NCBI RefSeq assembly: GCF_003149145.1
Contig: NZ_QGDQ01000021.1
Span: forward strand, 34,366 to 98,365
Direction: 5' to 3'
Source: Quadrisphaera granulorum
GTDB lineage: Bacteria > Actinomycetota > Actinomycetes > Actinomycetales > Quadrisphaeraceae
Length of the DNA: 64,000 nt
Shown here one piece after another: positions 16,442 through 24,752 of this stretch (position 1 is the stretch's first letter; each line of letters opens with the position of its first letter). Position numbers and translations under genes: made by a program. The notes below the pieces were generated by a model. It did no database searches and was not told where the DNA came from. It saw nothing but the letters and a program-made list of their open reading frames with translations.

Positions 16442-17416
16442 GTGAGCGACCTCGCCGTCCAGACGCAAGGCCTGACCAAGCGCTTCGGCCGGGTCCAGGC
16501 CGTCACCGACGTCGACCTTCGCGTCACCGAGGGAGACCGGTACGGCTTCCTCGGGCCCAACGGCTCCGGCAAGACGGCCACCGTCCGGATGCTGCTCGGC
16601 CTCGTGCTCCCCACGGCCGGGCGCGTGCGCGTGCTCGGCGGACGGGTCCCGCAGGACGCCGCCCGCGTGCTGCCGCAGGTCGGTGCCATGGTGGAGGGGC
16701 CAGCAGCTATCGGGCACCTGAGCGGGCGCGCCAACCTGCGGCTGCTCGACGCCGCCGTCCCCACCCCGGGCGGGCGTCGCACCCGGCGCCGCCGCGTGGA
16801 GGACGCGCTGGAGGCCCTCGGTCTGGCGCAGGTGGGCCGCCGGCCGGTCCGCGCCTACTCCCTCGGGATGCGCCAGCGGCTGGGCATCGCCTCCGCGCTG
16901 GTGCGCCGCCCGCGCCTGCTCGTCCTCGACGAGCCGACCAACGGCCTCGACCCGCAGGGCATCGCCCTCGTCACCGACCTGCTGCTGCAGCTTTCCGCGC
17001 AGGGCACCACGCTGCTCGTCTCCAGCCACCTGCTCTCCGAGGTCGAGCACCTGTGCACGCGCGTGGGGGTCATGGACCGGGGCCACCTCGTGGTCCAGGA
17101 CGACGTCGACGCCCTGCGCGCCCCCACCGGCAGGCTGCTCGTGACCCTGGCCGTCAGAGATCAGGACGACGACGACGGCGCGCGGGCCGCTGCGCTGGCC
17201 GGTCAGCTGCTCGGGTCCCGCCTGCTGGAGAGCCCCGTCCCCGCGCCCGACCCCGGGGCGGCCGGCGTGCGGCTCGTGGTCGCTGACGCCGGAGACGTCG
17301 TCGGTGACCTGGTGCGCGGCGGCCTCGCCGTCCGCGAGGCCGTGGTGGAGCGGCGCACGCTCACCGATGTCGTCCTGTCCCGCACCACGGCGGTCGGAGA
17401 AGGGATGGGCGCGTGA
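16442..17416 (+). CDS. ABC transporter ATP-binding protein
   Basis: A 324-residue ATPase. The start is GTG 16442; the open frame before it is the tail of the upstream gene read in another frame. Walker A is GPNGSGKTA, the signature is YSLGMRQRLGIA, and Walker B is LLVLDEPTNGLDP, followed by the H-loop SSHLLSEVEH. The last 110 residues are a variable C-terminal domain holding the Asp run of the recurrent motif (QDDDDGA). It is the CcmA/BcrA-like ATPase of an ABC-2 exporter. Its stop overlaps the permease start as GTGA. Confidence 0.93.
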   Translation: MSDLAVQTQGLTKRFGRVQAVTDVDLRVTEGDRYGFLGPNGSGKTATVRMLLGLVLPTAGRVRVLGGRVPQDAARVLPQVGAMVEGPAAIGHLSGRANLRLLDAAVPTPGGRRTRRRRVEDALEALGLAQVGRRPVRAYSLGMRQRLGIASALVRRPRLLVLDEPTNGLDPQGIALVTDLLLQLSAQGTTLLVSSHLLSEVEHLCTRVGVMDRGHLVVQDDVDALRAPTGRLLVTLAVRDQDDDDGARAAALAGQLLGSRLLESPVPAPDPGAAGVRLVVADAGDVVGDLVRGGLAVREAVVERRTLTDVVLSRTTAVGEGMGA

Positions 17417-18249
17417 GGCTGGCAGCGCTGACCGGCGTCGAGCTGCGCAAGCTCGCCCTGCGGCCCCGCACGTGGGTCTCGGTGGGGCTGCTGTGCGCGC
17501 TGCCCGTGGTGGTTGCGGCATTTCTCGGTACGAGCGAGCTGGCGCCCCGGCCCGGGCAGGGTCCGGCGTTCCTGTCGGCGGTGCTCGGCAACGGCCAGCT
17601 GTACCCGGCGGCGGCGCTGGGCATCGTCGTCCCGATCTTTCTGCCGGTGGCGGTCTGCGTGGTCGCCGGAGACGCCATCGCGGGGGAGGCGCAGGCCGGC
17701 ACGCTGCGCTACCTGCTCGTGCGGCCCGTCGGCCGGACCCGCCTGCTCGTGGCGAAGCTGTTCGCGGTGCTCGCCTTCACGCTGGGCGCCGTCGTCGCCG
17801 TCGCCCTGGTGTCCTTCGTGGCGGGTACCCAGCTCCTGGGCACCCGTCCCGATGCCCTCGGCACGACGACGGCGTCGCTGTCCGGGACGTCGCTGTCCCC
17901 GCAGGAGCTGCTCGTGCGGACGCTGCTGGTGATGGCGTACGTGTCGGTGTCGATGCTCGGGGTGGCAGCGCTGGCGCTGCTGCTCTCGACGCTCGTTGAC
18001 TCACCGCTGGTCGCGGCGCTGGGTGGCCTGGCGCTCCTCGTCGCGAGCACGGTGCTCGTGGGGCTGGATGCGGCGTCGGCGATCCACGACCTGCTGCCCA
18101 CGCGGTACTGGCTGGCGTGGGTGGACCTGTTCAGGGACCCGATCCTGTGGACCGACGTGCGGCGCGGCGTGCTCATGCAGCTCGGGTGGGCGGGCGTGCT
18201 GCTCGCGGCGGCGTGGGCGTCGTTCACCACCCGCGACATCACCAGCTGA
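17413..18249 (+). CDS. ABC-2 type transporter permease
   Basis: A 278-residue integral membrane protein with six hydrophobic segments. It starts with RLAALTGVELRKLALRPRTW, the usual cytoplasmic opening of ABC-2 permeases, and contains VAGDAIAGEAQAGTLRYLLVRPVGRTRLLVAKL, the conserved cytoplasmic coupling stretch. It is coupled by overlap with the ATPase gene. The substrate is unknown. An inverted repeat immediately downstream probably ends the operon. Confidence 0.92.
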   Translation: MRLAALTGVELRKLALRPRTWVSVGLLCALPVVVAAFLGTSELAPRPGQGPAFLSAVLGNGQLYPAAALGIVVPIFLPVAVCVVAGDAIAGEAQAGTLRYLLVRPVGRTRLLVAKLFAVLAFTLGAVVAVALVSFVAGTQLLGTRPDALGTTTASLSGTSLSPQELLVRTLLVMAYVSVSMLGVAALALLLSTLVDSPLVAALGGLALLVASTVLVGLDAASAIHDLLPTRYWLAWVDLFRDPILWTDVRRGVLMQLGWAGVLLAAAWASFTTRDITS

Positions 18250-18259
18250 CCTCTGGATG

Positions 18260-18347
18260 GTGGCGCTCATTCGCATGATCGTCGGGGACGGTCCAGTGCC
18301 GACGCCACGCCCCACCCCTCCCCGACGATCATGCGGCTGAGCGCCAC
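18260..18347. repeat. Palindromic repeat B2, 29-bp arms
   Basis: Arms 18260-18288 and 18319-18347 match at 27 of 29 positions, with a 30-base loop. The right arm shares 25 identical bases with the left arm of the 5.57 kb element. It lies between convergent genes, and its last base is the first base of the complement of the lipase stop codon (TAG), so it could serve as a bidirectional terminator. Confidence 0.8.
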
Positions 18348-19213
18348 TACTGGGTGAGGAGGGCGCGCCCGCGGGTGGTGAGGGCGTCGCAGTCCGACGA
18401 GGACGGCGCCCCCTCGAGCACCGCCCCGTCGAGCGCCGCGTCTACCACGCCCACCGCCAGCGGATCCCTCACGAGGCCACCGTGGTCGACGCGCGCTCCC
18501 GAGCACACCCGCTGCAACTCGATGCCGACGGCGCCCCGTAGCGAGGAAGCATCCGCCGGCGGCACCACCACCTGGTCCGAGGTCGACCACACGCTCGTCC
18601 AGCGGGTGCCGTCACCGGGGATCTCCGGAAGTGTCCGGAGCAAGCTGCTGCCGGGCGACAACTGCTGGCACGCCTCCGGGCAGTCCTGCGGGGCGTTCAC
18701 CGCCGCGAAGCGCGCCAGGTCCGTTCCCTGGTGCGGGCTGCCGAGCGTCACCACTCGGCGCACCGGCTCGTCAGCTCCGTCGCCGGCCAGCCACAGCCGC
18801 GCCACCACACCACCGGCCGAGTAGCCGACCACGTCCACCGACGGCGCCCCCGCCTCCAGCGCCTCGGTCGCCGCCCGCTGCAGGGCGTCGGCCTGGTCGG
18901 CGAGGTCACCGGTGCCGTCACCGACCGCCGCAACCACCTGCACCTGACGCCCCGCGCGCTCCAGGGCCCCGGCGAGCACCTGCACCCCGCTCGTGCTCCC
19001 GCCGTACCCGGGCACGAGCAGCACCGTGCCCGGTACCGACTGGTCGGCCGGTCCGGCGGAGCCGCTCGCGCCGCGCCCGCGCCCGCCGTCGTCGTCGTCC
19101 CCGAGAATCCCGGCGAGGGAGGCGGGGCCGCCCAGCAGCAGCGCCCCGGCCCCCAGCACGACGACGACGAGGAGCCCGAGCAGGGTCATCATCAGTCGGC
19201 GTTGAGGTGCCAT
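18347..19213 (-). CDS. Membrane-anchored lipase-like alpha/beta hydrolase
   Basis: A 288-residue protein from ATG 19213; GTG 19228 is an alternative start. One N-terminal hydrophobic segment (MMTLLGLLVVVVLGAGALLLGG) is followed by an Asp/Gly-rich spacer from the recurrent motif. The hydrolase core has VLLVPGYGGSTSG (oxyanion region), DVVGYSAGGVVARLW with nucleophile Ser in GYSAG, VTLGSPHQGTDLA, then STSDQVVVPP (Asp) and VDHGGLVRDP (His). This resembles the lipase class 2/EstA group. The likely substrate is an acyl ester outside the membrane. Confidence 0.85.
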   Translation of the reverse strand: MAPQRRLMMTLLGLLVVVVLGAGALLLGGPASLAGILGDDDDGGRGRGASGSAGPADQSVPGTVLLVPGYGGSTSGVQVLAGALERAGRQVQVVAAVGDGTGDLADQADALQRAATEALEAGAPSVDVVGYSAGGVVARLWLAGDGADEPVRRVVTLGSPHQGTDLARFAAVNAPQDCPEACQQLSPGSSLLRTLPEIPGDGTRWTSVWSTSDQVVVPPADASSLRGAVGIELQRVCSGARVDHGGLVRDPLAVGVVDAALDGAVLEGAPSSSDCDALTTRGRALLTQ

Positions 19214-19302
19214 CCAGCGAGCGTGCACGACAGCGGGGTCTTCTGCGACAGTGGATGCACCGCCTGCACCACCCGCCCCAGACCTGGAGGCCCCCGCCAG
19301 TC

Positions 19303-20772
19303 ATGCCCAACGTCTTCGACTTCCTCGCCCCCCTCTTCATCGGCGACGGCGCCGCTGGGACCACCCCCCTCACCGGGTTCCAAGCGCTGCAGCTCGTCGC
19401 CATCGCGGCGGGCGCGGCGATCGGGGCGCTGGTGCTGGGCATGGTCATCCACGCCGTCGTGCTGCGCATCGGCAACACGTCCATGGTGGCGCGCACGCTC
19501 GCCGCGCGGCTCAAGGGACCGTTCCGCTGGATCCTCGTGACGCTGGCCGCGCAGCAGGTGTTCGTGCGCTCCACCGGCAACGACGGCTGGCTCTCCGCGG
19601 TCCGGACCGTGCTGCTGCTCGCCGTCATCGCCTGCGTCGGCTGGCTGCTGGCCAAGGTCGTGCTGGTCATCGAGGACCTGCTCCTCGAGAAGTTCCGGGT
19701 GGACGTGGCCGACAACCGCCACGCGCGCCGGATCCGCACCCAGATCATCTTCCTGCGGCGGATCGCGCTGCTGGTCATCGCGCTGCTCACCGTCGGCGCG
19801 ATGCTCTGGACCTTCCCCGAGGCCCGCGTGGTCGGCACCGGCATCTTCGCCTCCGCGGGCCTGCTGTCCGTGGTCGCGGGCCTGGCCGCGCAGAGCTCGC
19901 TGAGCAACGTCTTCGCGGGGCTCCAGCTGGCGTTCACCGACGCGCTGCGCGTCGACGACGTCGTCGTGGTCGAGGGGGAGTGGGGGCGCATCGAGGAGAT
20001 CACCCTCACCTACGTCGTCGTCCACATCTGGGACGACCGCCGCCTCGTGCTCCCCTCGACATACTTCACCTCCACCCCGTTCCAGCACTGGACCCGCAAG
20101 GACTCCCAACTGCTCGGGGTGGTGCTGTTCGAGGTCGACTGGCGTACCGACTTCGACGCCATGCGCGAAGAGATGCACCGCGTGGTCGAGGCCGACGAGC
20201 TGTGGGACCGCCGCGTGGCGGTGCTGCAGGTCACCGATGCCGTGGGCAGCTTCGTGCAGGTGCGCATCCTCGTCTCGGCGCAGGACGGGCCGACCGCCTT
20301 CGACCTGCGCTGCCACGTGCGGGAGGCGATGGTCCGCTGGCTCGTCGCGTACAACCCCGAGGGGCTGCCCCGCGTGCGGCTCACCGGCGTCGGCGCGGAG
20401 GAGGCCGCGCAGGCGGCGCTGGTCTCGGGCGCCGAGGAGCGCGTCCCCGCGAAGGGCGCGCACGACCCGAAGGCCCCGCGCCGCGTGCCCGGGCCGGCGA
20501 CCCCCGCCACCGTCGTCCTGCCGCCGGTGCAGGTGCCGGACCGGCGCGACGACTCCCTCTTCACCGGCTCGATGGAGGCCATCGAGCGGTCGAAGGCGTT
20601 CGCGGGGCCGAGCGAGGCTGAGCAGGCCGACCGCGTCGAGCGCCTCCTGCGCGAGGAGCGCGAGCGCATCGAGGCCGAGGAGCGCGACGCGATCCGGCGC
20701 CGGTTCCGCGAGGAGCCGGACCCGTCGCTGACCACGTCCGTGCTGCCCGCCGTCCCCGAGAAGCGCCGCTGA
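19303..20772 (+). CDS. Mechanosensitive channel, MscS family
   Basis: A 489-residue protein from ATG 19303 with GGAGG 12 bases upstream; earlier parts of the open frame lie over the divergent lipase gene and are not family-like. Four hydrophobic helices precede the pore-lining helix GTGIFASAGLLSVVAGLAAQSSLSNVFAGLQLAF, rich in Gly and Ala as in MscS TM3. The beta domain follows (VVVEGEWGRIEEITLTYVVVHIWDDRRLVLP). The C-terminal 110 residues are a charged Glu/Arg extension ending in a coiled coil, longer than E. coli MscS. It releases solutes on hypo-osmotic shock. Confidence 0.93.
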   Translation: MPNVFDFLAPLFIGDGAAGTTPLTGFQALQLVAIAAGAAIGALVLGMVIHAVVLRIGNTSMVARTLAARLKGPFRWILVTLAAQQVFVRSTGNDGWLSAVRTVLLLAVIACVGWLLAKVVLVIEDLLLEKFRVDVADNRHARRIRTQIIFLRRIALLVIALLTVGAMLWTFPEARVVGTGIFASAGLLSVVAGLAAQSSLSNVFAGLQLAFTDALRVDDVVVVEGEWGRIEEITLTYVVVHIWDDRRLVLPSTYFTSTPFQHWTRKDSQLLGVVLFEVDWRTDFDAMREEMHRVVEADELWDRRVAVLQVTDAVGSFVQVRILVSAQDGPTAFDLRCHVREAMVRWLVAYNPEGLPRVRLTGVGAEEAAQAALVSGAEERVPAKGAHDPKAPRRVPGPATPATVVLPPVQVPDRRDDSLFTGSMEAIERSKAFAGPSEAEQADRVERLLREERERIEAEERDAIRRRFREEPDPSLTTSVLPAVPEKRR

Positions 20773-20783
20773 CCCCCTCCCGC

Positions 20784-20834
20784 CGTGATCATGGACGTCC
20801 GCCACCCTCCGGTCGTGATCATGGGCTTCCGGAA
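20784..20834. repeat. Repeat A1: two direct GTGATCATG units
   Basis: Two copies of a unit beginning CGTGATCATGG lie in the same orientation, 30 bases apart (20784 and 20814). The same 30-base arrangement recurs at 26491-26540. It lies just after the mscS stop. Unlike the other elements it is not a simple hairpin. Confidence 0.7.
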
Positions 20835-20852
20835 CGGCCCGGCGTCGGCGTT

Positions 20853-20957
20853 GCAAGACGATGACGGCGCGCCGCCGCCCTGCAACGCCGAGCGCTGCGG
20901 CAGCGTCTGACCGGTGATCGCCGCGACGCGCGGCGGCGACCGGAGGGTGTGGTGCAC
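20853..20957 (+). promoter_or_regulatory. Duplicated leader, copy 1
   Basis: About 95 bases upstream of the first lipoprotein gene are nearly identical to the region upstream of the second. They contain CGCTGC G GCAGCG and CGCCGCG ACG CGCGGCG stem-loops and GGAGGG at 20942-20947, 10 bases before the start. Conservation may reflect regulation or simply a recent duplication. Confidence 0.55.
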
Positions 20958-22049
20958 GTGTGGCGTTCCAGGGCAGGGGCGGTCGGGCTCGCGGCAGCGA
21001 CGGCACTGACAGCGGTGGTGCTCGCGGGGTGCGGAGGAACCCCGCTGGCGCAGCCCGCGCCGGACGCCGGCAGCGGCTCGCCGTCGTCGTCCTCGTCACC
21101 CGAGCAGAGCGCACCGCTGTGGCCCGATGCGGCACGCACCGTGGCGATCACCCCGAAGGGCGAGCGCCCGCCGATGCCCGCACCGGACGAGGCCGAGCTG
21201 CAGGACCTCACCTCCTTCGCGGCCCAGGAGGGGATGACCGTGGAGGCGATGGTCCGGGAACAGCAGGACGTCAGGGCGTTCCACGACTGGGTGGCCTCGA
21301 CCGTGAGGCCGATCCTCGGTGACAGGTACTCCGAGGCCCGCCCGGAGATGGAGGGCGACCCGGCGTGGATCGGGTTCACCGGTGACGTGCCGCCCGAGCT
21401 CGTCGCGGCCGCGGAGGCCTTCTACCTGCCGATGGAACTGCGCGGCGGAGCGCTGCTGACGGAGGCGGAAGCTGACCGGGTGCGGTCCGTCGGCACCGAC
21501 GCCTTCGCCGCGGCAGCGCCGAAGGGCTTCGGGTGGAGCGGGAGCCTCGACACCCCCACTGCGACGTTCACCTACAGCGGCATCCCCGCCGAGCAGTGGC
21601 AGGGCGGTGACGAGGTGAAGGCCGCCGTGGTCGCAGCAGCCGCGAAGGCGCTGGGCCGCGACGCGCCGTTCCGCGTCGAGGTCGAGCTGGACGACCGCGA
21701 CCCGAAGACCACCGAGCCGGCTTTCTGGTACCTACCCGCAGGCTGGACCGCCGACCCGACGGCCACGAGCATCGAAGTGACCGTCGACTCCCCGCAGTGT
21801 GCGAGCGGGGTCAACCCCGGGGAGCGGATGGCTCCACCGCAGGTGGAGGTCACGGACACCCAGGTTCGGATCGCCGTGTCGACGTACATCCTCAAGGGAC
21901 CGCAAACCTGTCCCGGGCACGGCACGGCCCCGCTCGTGGTCGAGCTCGGTCAGCCGCTGGGCGACCGGACGCTCGTGGACGTCAACGGGGCCTTGCGCGA
22001 GGGCCGGTCCGCTCCGAGCGACGGCCTCGTGGCACCTGCAGCCGGTTGA
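20958..22049 (+). CDS. Lipoprotein, tandem paralogue 1
   Basis: A 363-residue protein. GTG 20958 is chosen because it aligns with the paralogue's start and both have GGAGGG 10 bases upstream; GTG 20949 and 20952 are too close to that site. The signal MWRSRAGAVGLAAATALTAV ends in lipobox VLAGC. A Ser/Pro linker with the recurrent motif follows, then a 300-residue domain I do not recognise. The best-conserved block is DDRDPKTTEPA with WYLPAGW, near residue 245. Two Cys (QCASG and TCPGHG) are shared with the paralogue and may form a disulfide. It is anchored outside the membrane; the function is unknown. Confidence 0.82.
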   Translation: MWRSRAGAVGLAAATALTAVVLAGCGGTPLAQPAPDAGSGSPSSSSSPEQSAPLWPDAARTVAITPKGERPPMPAPDEAELQDLTSFAAQEGMTVEAMVREQQDVRAFHDWVASTVRPILGDRYSEARPEMEGDPAWIGFTGDVPPELVAAAEAFYLPMELRGGALLTEAEADRVRSVGTDAFAAAAPKGFGWSGSLDTPTATFTYSGIPAEQWQGGDEVKAAVVAAAAKALGRDAPFRVEVELDDRDPKTTEPAFWYLPAGWTADPTATSIEVTVDSPQCASGVNPGERMAPPQVEVTDTQVRIAVSTYILKGPQTCPGHGTAPLVVELGQPLGDRTLVDVNGALREGRSAPSDGLVAPAAG

Positions 22050-22153
22050 GGACGACGACGGCGCGGCGCCGCCCTGCAACGCCGGGCGCTGCGGCAGCGT
22101 CTGACGAGTGATCGCCGCGACGCGCGGCGGCGAGCGCGGAGGGCGGTGGCCAG
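22050..22153 (+). promoter_or_regulatory. Duplicated leader, copy 2
   Basis: This repeats the leader at 20853-20957: the same two stem-loops, the same spacing, and GGAGGG at 22138-22143, 10 bases before GTG 22154. It begins right after the stop of paralogue 1, with GGACGACGACGGCG at its 5' end. Confidence 0.55.
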
Positions 22154-23263
22154 GTGCGGCACTTCAGGGCGCGGACGGTGGGGTTGGCGGCTGGAGCGGC
22201 GCTGGTGGCGGTCCTGCTGGCCGGCTGCGGGGGCGCGACGCAGCCAGCTCCACCTGGTGGGTCGCCGTCGTCGTCCTCCTCCTCTGCGGGACAGGTCGAA
22301 GCAGGCCAGGTGGCCGCGGTCTGGCCCGTCGCTGAACTGACGCTGGTCACCACGCCGAAGGGCGTGCGGGCACCGGTGACGCAGGCCTCCATCGACCAGC
22401 GTCCCGACCTCGCCTGGTGGGTCGAGCACGAGGGGATGACCCTCGAGGAAGCCGCCCGGGAGTCGATGGACCAGGACGCTTTCAACCCCTTCGCGGAGCA
22501 GGCGCCGCAGCTTCTCGGAGACCGCTACTCCGCGCTGGCCTACGGCGACCCCGAGGACGACGCCGTCTTGCCGTGGGTCGCGTATACCGGTGAGGAGCCG
22601 CCACCTGCGGAGCTCGTCGCGCTCGCGGAGCAGCTGCCGTACCCGGTGGAGCTGCGGGGTGGCGCCGTCATGTCCGAGGCCGAGCGCGAGCGTGCCCAGT
22701 CGGCTGGTCTCGACGCGTTCGCAGCCGACGTCGGTGCGGACAACTGGGGCGGCGGGCTGGACGCCCCGACGGGCCACTACGCGATCAGCTACGTACCCGA
22801 CGGCGCGAAGAAGCGCGCCGACGATGCCACGGCGGCCGCCATGGTCGCGGCCACGCTGGAGGTGCTGGGGCGGCGGGCACCGATCACCGTCGAGTTCGGT
22901 GCGGACGACCGAGACCCGAAGACCACCGAACCGGCCACGTGGTTCCTGCCGGCGGGGTTCGTGCCCGATCCCGCGGCCACGAGCGTCGAGGTGCTCGTCG
23001 AGGAGCGGGGCTGCACCAGCGGGCAGGGTGCCGCGGGGAACATGGCAGAGCCGCAGGTCGAGGTGACGGCCACCCAGGTGCGGATCGCGGTGTCGACGTA
23101 CATCCGCAAGGGCAACCAGAGTTGCCCCGGCCACCCGCTGGCGCCGCTGGTGGTCGAGCTCGGGCAGCCGCTGCGGGACCGCCAGCTGGTGGACGTCAAC
23201 GGCCGCATCGACGACGACATCACCGGGCCGGGCGCAGACGTCGTGGCGCCACCTGCCGGCTGA
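22154..23263 (+). CDS. Lipoprotein, tandem paralogue 2
   Basis: A 369-residue paralogue of the preceding gene from GTG 22154. The lipoprotein signal ends in lipobox VLLAGC, followed by a Ser-rich linker. Shared blocks are TPKGVRAPV, EGMTLEEAARE, LLGDRYS, ELRGGAVMSEAE, DDRDPKTTEPATWFLPAG and VRIAVSTYIRKGNQSCPGHP. Two Cys (RGCTSG and QSCPGHP) are conserved. Divergence is even across the protein, so both copies look functional. The duplication includes the upstream leader. No known domain is recognised. Confidence 0.82.
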   Translation: MRHFRARTVGLAAGAALVAVLLAGCGGATQPAPPGGSPSSSSSSAGQVEAGQVAAVWPVAELTLVTTPKGVRAPVTQASIDQRPDLAWWVEHEGMTLEEAARESMDQDAFNPFAEQAPQLLGDRYSALAYGDPEDDAVLPWVAYTGEEPPPAELVALAEQLPYPVELRGGAVMSEAERERAQSAGLDAFAADVGADNWGGGLDAPTGHYAISYVPDGAKKRADDATAAAMVAATLEVLGRRAPITVEFGADDRDPKTTEPATWFLPAGFVPDPAATSVEVLVEERGCTSGQGAAGNMAEPQVEVTATQVRIAVSTYIRKGNQSCPGHPLAPLVVELGQPLRDRQLVDVNGRIDDDITGPGADVVAPPAG

Positions 23264-23285
23264 GGGCCACGACGGGGGCGGGAGC

Positions 23286-23365
23286 CCGTGACGTCGGACG
23301 TGCAGAACCCGGCTCCAGGGCAGCATCTGGGCCTGTCAGCGGACTTCTGCACGTCCGTCTGCACA
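23286..23365. repeat. Imperfect palindrome D between convergent genes
   Basis: GGACGTGCAGAA near 23294-23305 is matched by its complement TTCTGCACGTCC near 23344-23355, with a second short stem inside. It lies between the lipoprotein stop and the convergent fic stop and probably ends transcription from both sides. It shares only GGACGT with the GATCA-type repeats. Confidence 0.5.
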
Positions 23366-23391
23366 CCCGGCTGTCACGCCCCGCGGCCCTG

Positions 23392-24630
23392 TCAGCTGGC
23401 GGAGCGCCGCCCGGCCCGGGCAGCGAACGCGTCCAGCGCCGCCAGCACCTCGTCGGCCTGCCACAGCCGGCCCCGGTCACGTCCGGTCGTCTCCCGCACC
23501 ACTCCCGCTTCCACCAGCGGCGCGAGCGGGCGGGCGGCGTTGGCAGGGGAAAGGCCCAGCTCGCGGGCGATGGTGGCGCTGTCGACCACTGGCTGCCGCA
23601 GCAGCAGGTCGGCCAGGCGCCACGCCGCGGAGTCGCGGCGGGCCACCACCACGTCGTCCCACCGCGCCCGCACCGACCGCAGCTCGGCGGCCAGCTGCCG
23701 CCCGTTCACCACGGCCGCCAGCGCACTCCGGGACATCACCTCGACGATCGGGTCGACCTCGCCGCCGCGGTACGCCGTCAGCGCGTCGAAGTACCCGCCC
23801 ACGTCCGTGAGCAGCCCCGCGGACACGGGCACCGTCACCCGTCGCGCCAGCCCCCGCCGCCGGAGGAGCGCGTGCACGAGCGCCCGCCCGGTGCGGCCGT
23901 TGCCGTCCGCGAACGGGTGGACGGTCTCGAACTGCGCATGCGCCAGCGCCGTGTGCACGAGCACCTGCACGTCGCCGCGGGCGCTGAACGCGACCAGGTC
24001 GTCGATGAGCGCCGGCACGTCCTCGTGGTGCGGTGGCACGAACTCCGCGCCGTGCGGTCCGTACGTGTCTCCGCCGATCCACACCTGCTCGCTGCGCCAC
24101 CGCCCCGCGATCGACGGCGCGCTGGCCTCCAGCAGCGCCCGCTGCATCGCCAGCAGCGCGTCAGCGGTGAGGTCGTCGGCCAGCGCCAACGCCGCCTGCA
24201 TCGACCTGACGTTCCCCAGGACCAGCTCGGCGTTCCGCGTCGCTCCACCGCCCAGCTCGGCCACGGCGATCGCCCGCGCCCCCGACGTCAACCCCTCGAT
24301 CTGCGACGACGACGCCGACTCGCTGCGCAGCAGCAGGAACGGCAGTGGCCCCGACCCGTCGTCGTCGTCCGGTCCCGCCGCGCCCACCGCCTGCTCCGCG
24401 TCGAAGCGCGCGACCTCCGCGGCCGCCTCCTCCGCCAGCGCCGCCGCGCCCGACGAGACCGCAGGCGTGGCCTCCGCGATGAACGGCACCACCGCTGCTG
24501 CGTACGGACCCTGGTGAAGCTCGCGGATCGAGCGCGGCACGAGGTCGGGCGGCAGGGTCGGCGTCCACGGCACCTCGCGGCTGCCCAGCTTCGGCCAGGC
24601 CACCGCGCTCGCGGCTCGATCTGACGGCAC
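23392..24630 (-). CDS. Fic-domain AMP-transferase with inhibitory helix and HTH
   Basis: A 412-residue protein. The Fic core is canonical: HPFADGNGRTGR with catalytic His near residue 238. Upstream, SSSQIEG matches the (S/T)xxxE(G/N) inhibitory motif, so this is an N-terminally self-inhibited (class II) Fic protein. The last 90 residues form a winged helix (SATIARELGLSPANAARPLAPLVEAGVV), typical of Fic-wHTH proteins. The recurrent Asp motif is inserted near residue 88 (PDDDDGSG). Fic proteins transfer AMP to hydroxyl groups of target proteins; the target is unknown. The start GTG 24630 follows TAACGT by 6 bases. Palindromic CACTT sites upstream suggest autoregulation. Confidence 0.92.
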   Translation of the reverse strand: MPSDRAASAVAWPKLGSREVPWTPTLPPDLVPRSIRELHQGPYAAAVVPFIAEATPAVSSGAAALAEEAAAEVARFDAEQAVGAAGPDDDDGSGPLPFLLLRSESASSSQIEGLTSGARAIAVAELGGGATRNAELVLGNVRSMQAALALADDLTADALLAMQRALLEASAPSIAGRWRSEQVWIGGDTYGPHGAEFVPPHHEDVPALIDDLVAFSARGDVQVLVHTALAHAQFETVHPFADGNGRTGRALVHALLRRRGLARRVTVPVSAGLLTDVGGYFDALTAYRGGEVDPIVEVMSRSALAAVVNGRQLAAELRSVRARWDDVVVARRDSAAWRLADLLLRQPVVDSATIARELGLSPANAARPLAPLVEAGVVRETTGRDRGRLWQADEVLAALDAFAARAGRRSAS

Positions 24631-24636
24631 GTTCGG

Positions 24637-24642
24637 ACGTTA
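24637..24642 (-). promoter_or_regulatory. -10 hexamer TAACGT before fic
   Basis: On the minus strand TAACGT ends 6 bases before GTG 24630 and no ribosome binding site is present, so the message is predicted to be leaderless. Confidence 0.45.
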
Positions 24643-24659
24643 CCTTCACTTCCACTGCT

Positions 24660-24692
24660 AAGTGATGGTTGCGGCGCGGTGTGTCATCACTT
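24660..24692. promoter_or_regulatory. Inverted repeat upstream of fic
   Basis: AAGTGATG (24660-24667) and CATCACTT (24685-24692) are perfect inverted copies 17 bases apart. Further CACTT/AAGTG half-sites lie at 24647-24662, overlapping the fic promoter region. This is a plausible operator for the protein's own winged-helix domain. Confidence 0.4.
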
Positions 24693-24693
24693 C

Positions 24694-24743
24694 ACCGACC
24701 AGACCGACCAGACCGACCAGACCGACCAGACCGACCAGACCGA
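24694..24743. repeat. 9-bp tandem repeat ACCGACCAG x 5.5
   Basis: Five perfect copies of ACCGACCAG plus five bases of a sixth end 9 bases before the stop of the FUSC gene. It is non-coding. Perfect identity suggests a young, slippage-prone microsatellite likely to vary between strains. Confidence 0.9.
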
Positions 24744-24752
24744 AGGGCTGCG

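Noticed and set aside
18631..19302. Long N-terminal extension of the MscS gene
   Set aside because: It overlaps the divergent lipase gene, is Arg/Pro-rich and is not MscS-like. ATG 19303 gives the normal start.
20860..20920. Leader peptide (upstream ORF) in the duplicated lipoprotein leader
   Set aside because: Copy 1 has an ATG-initiated short frame, but copy 2 lacks the ATG. The conserved bases are explained by the duplication.
24694..24743. CRISPR array
   Set aside because: The repeats are 9 bases, directly adjacent, with no spacers. No cas genes are in the window.
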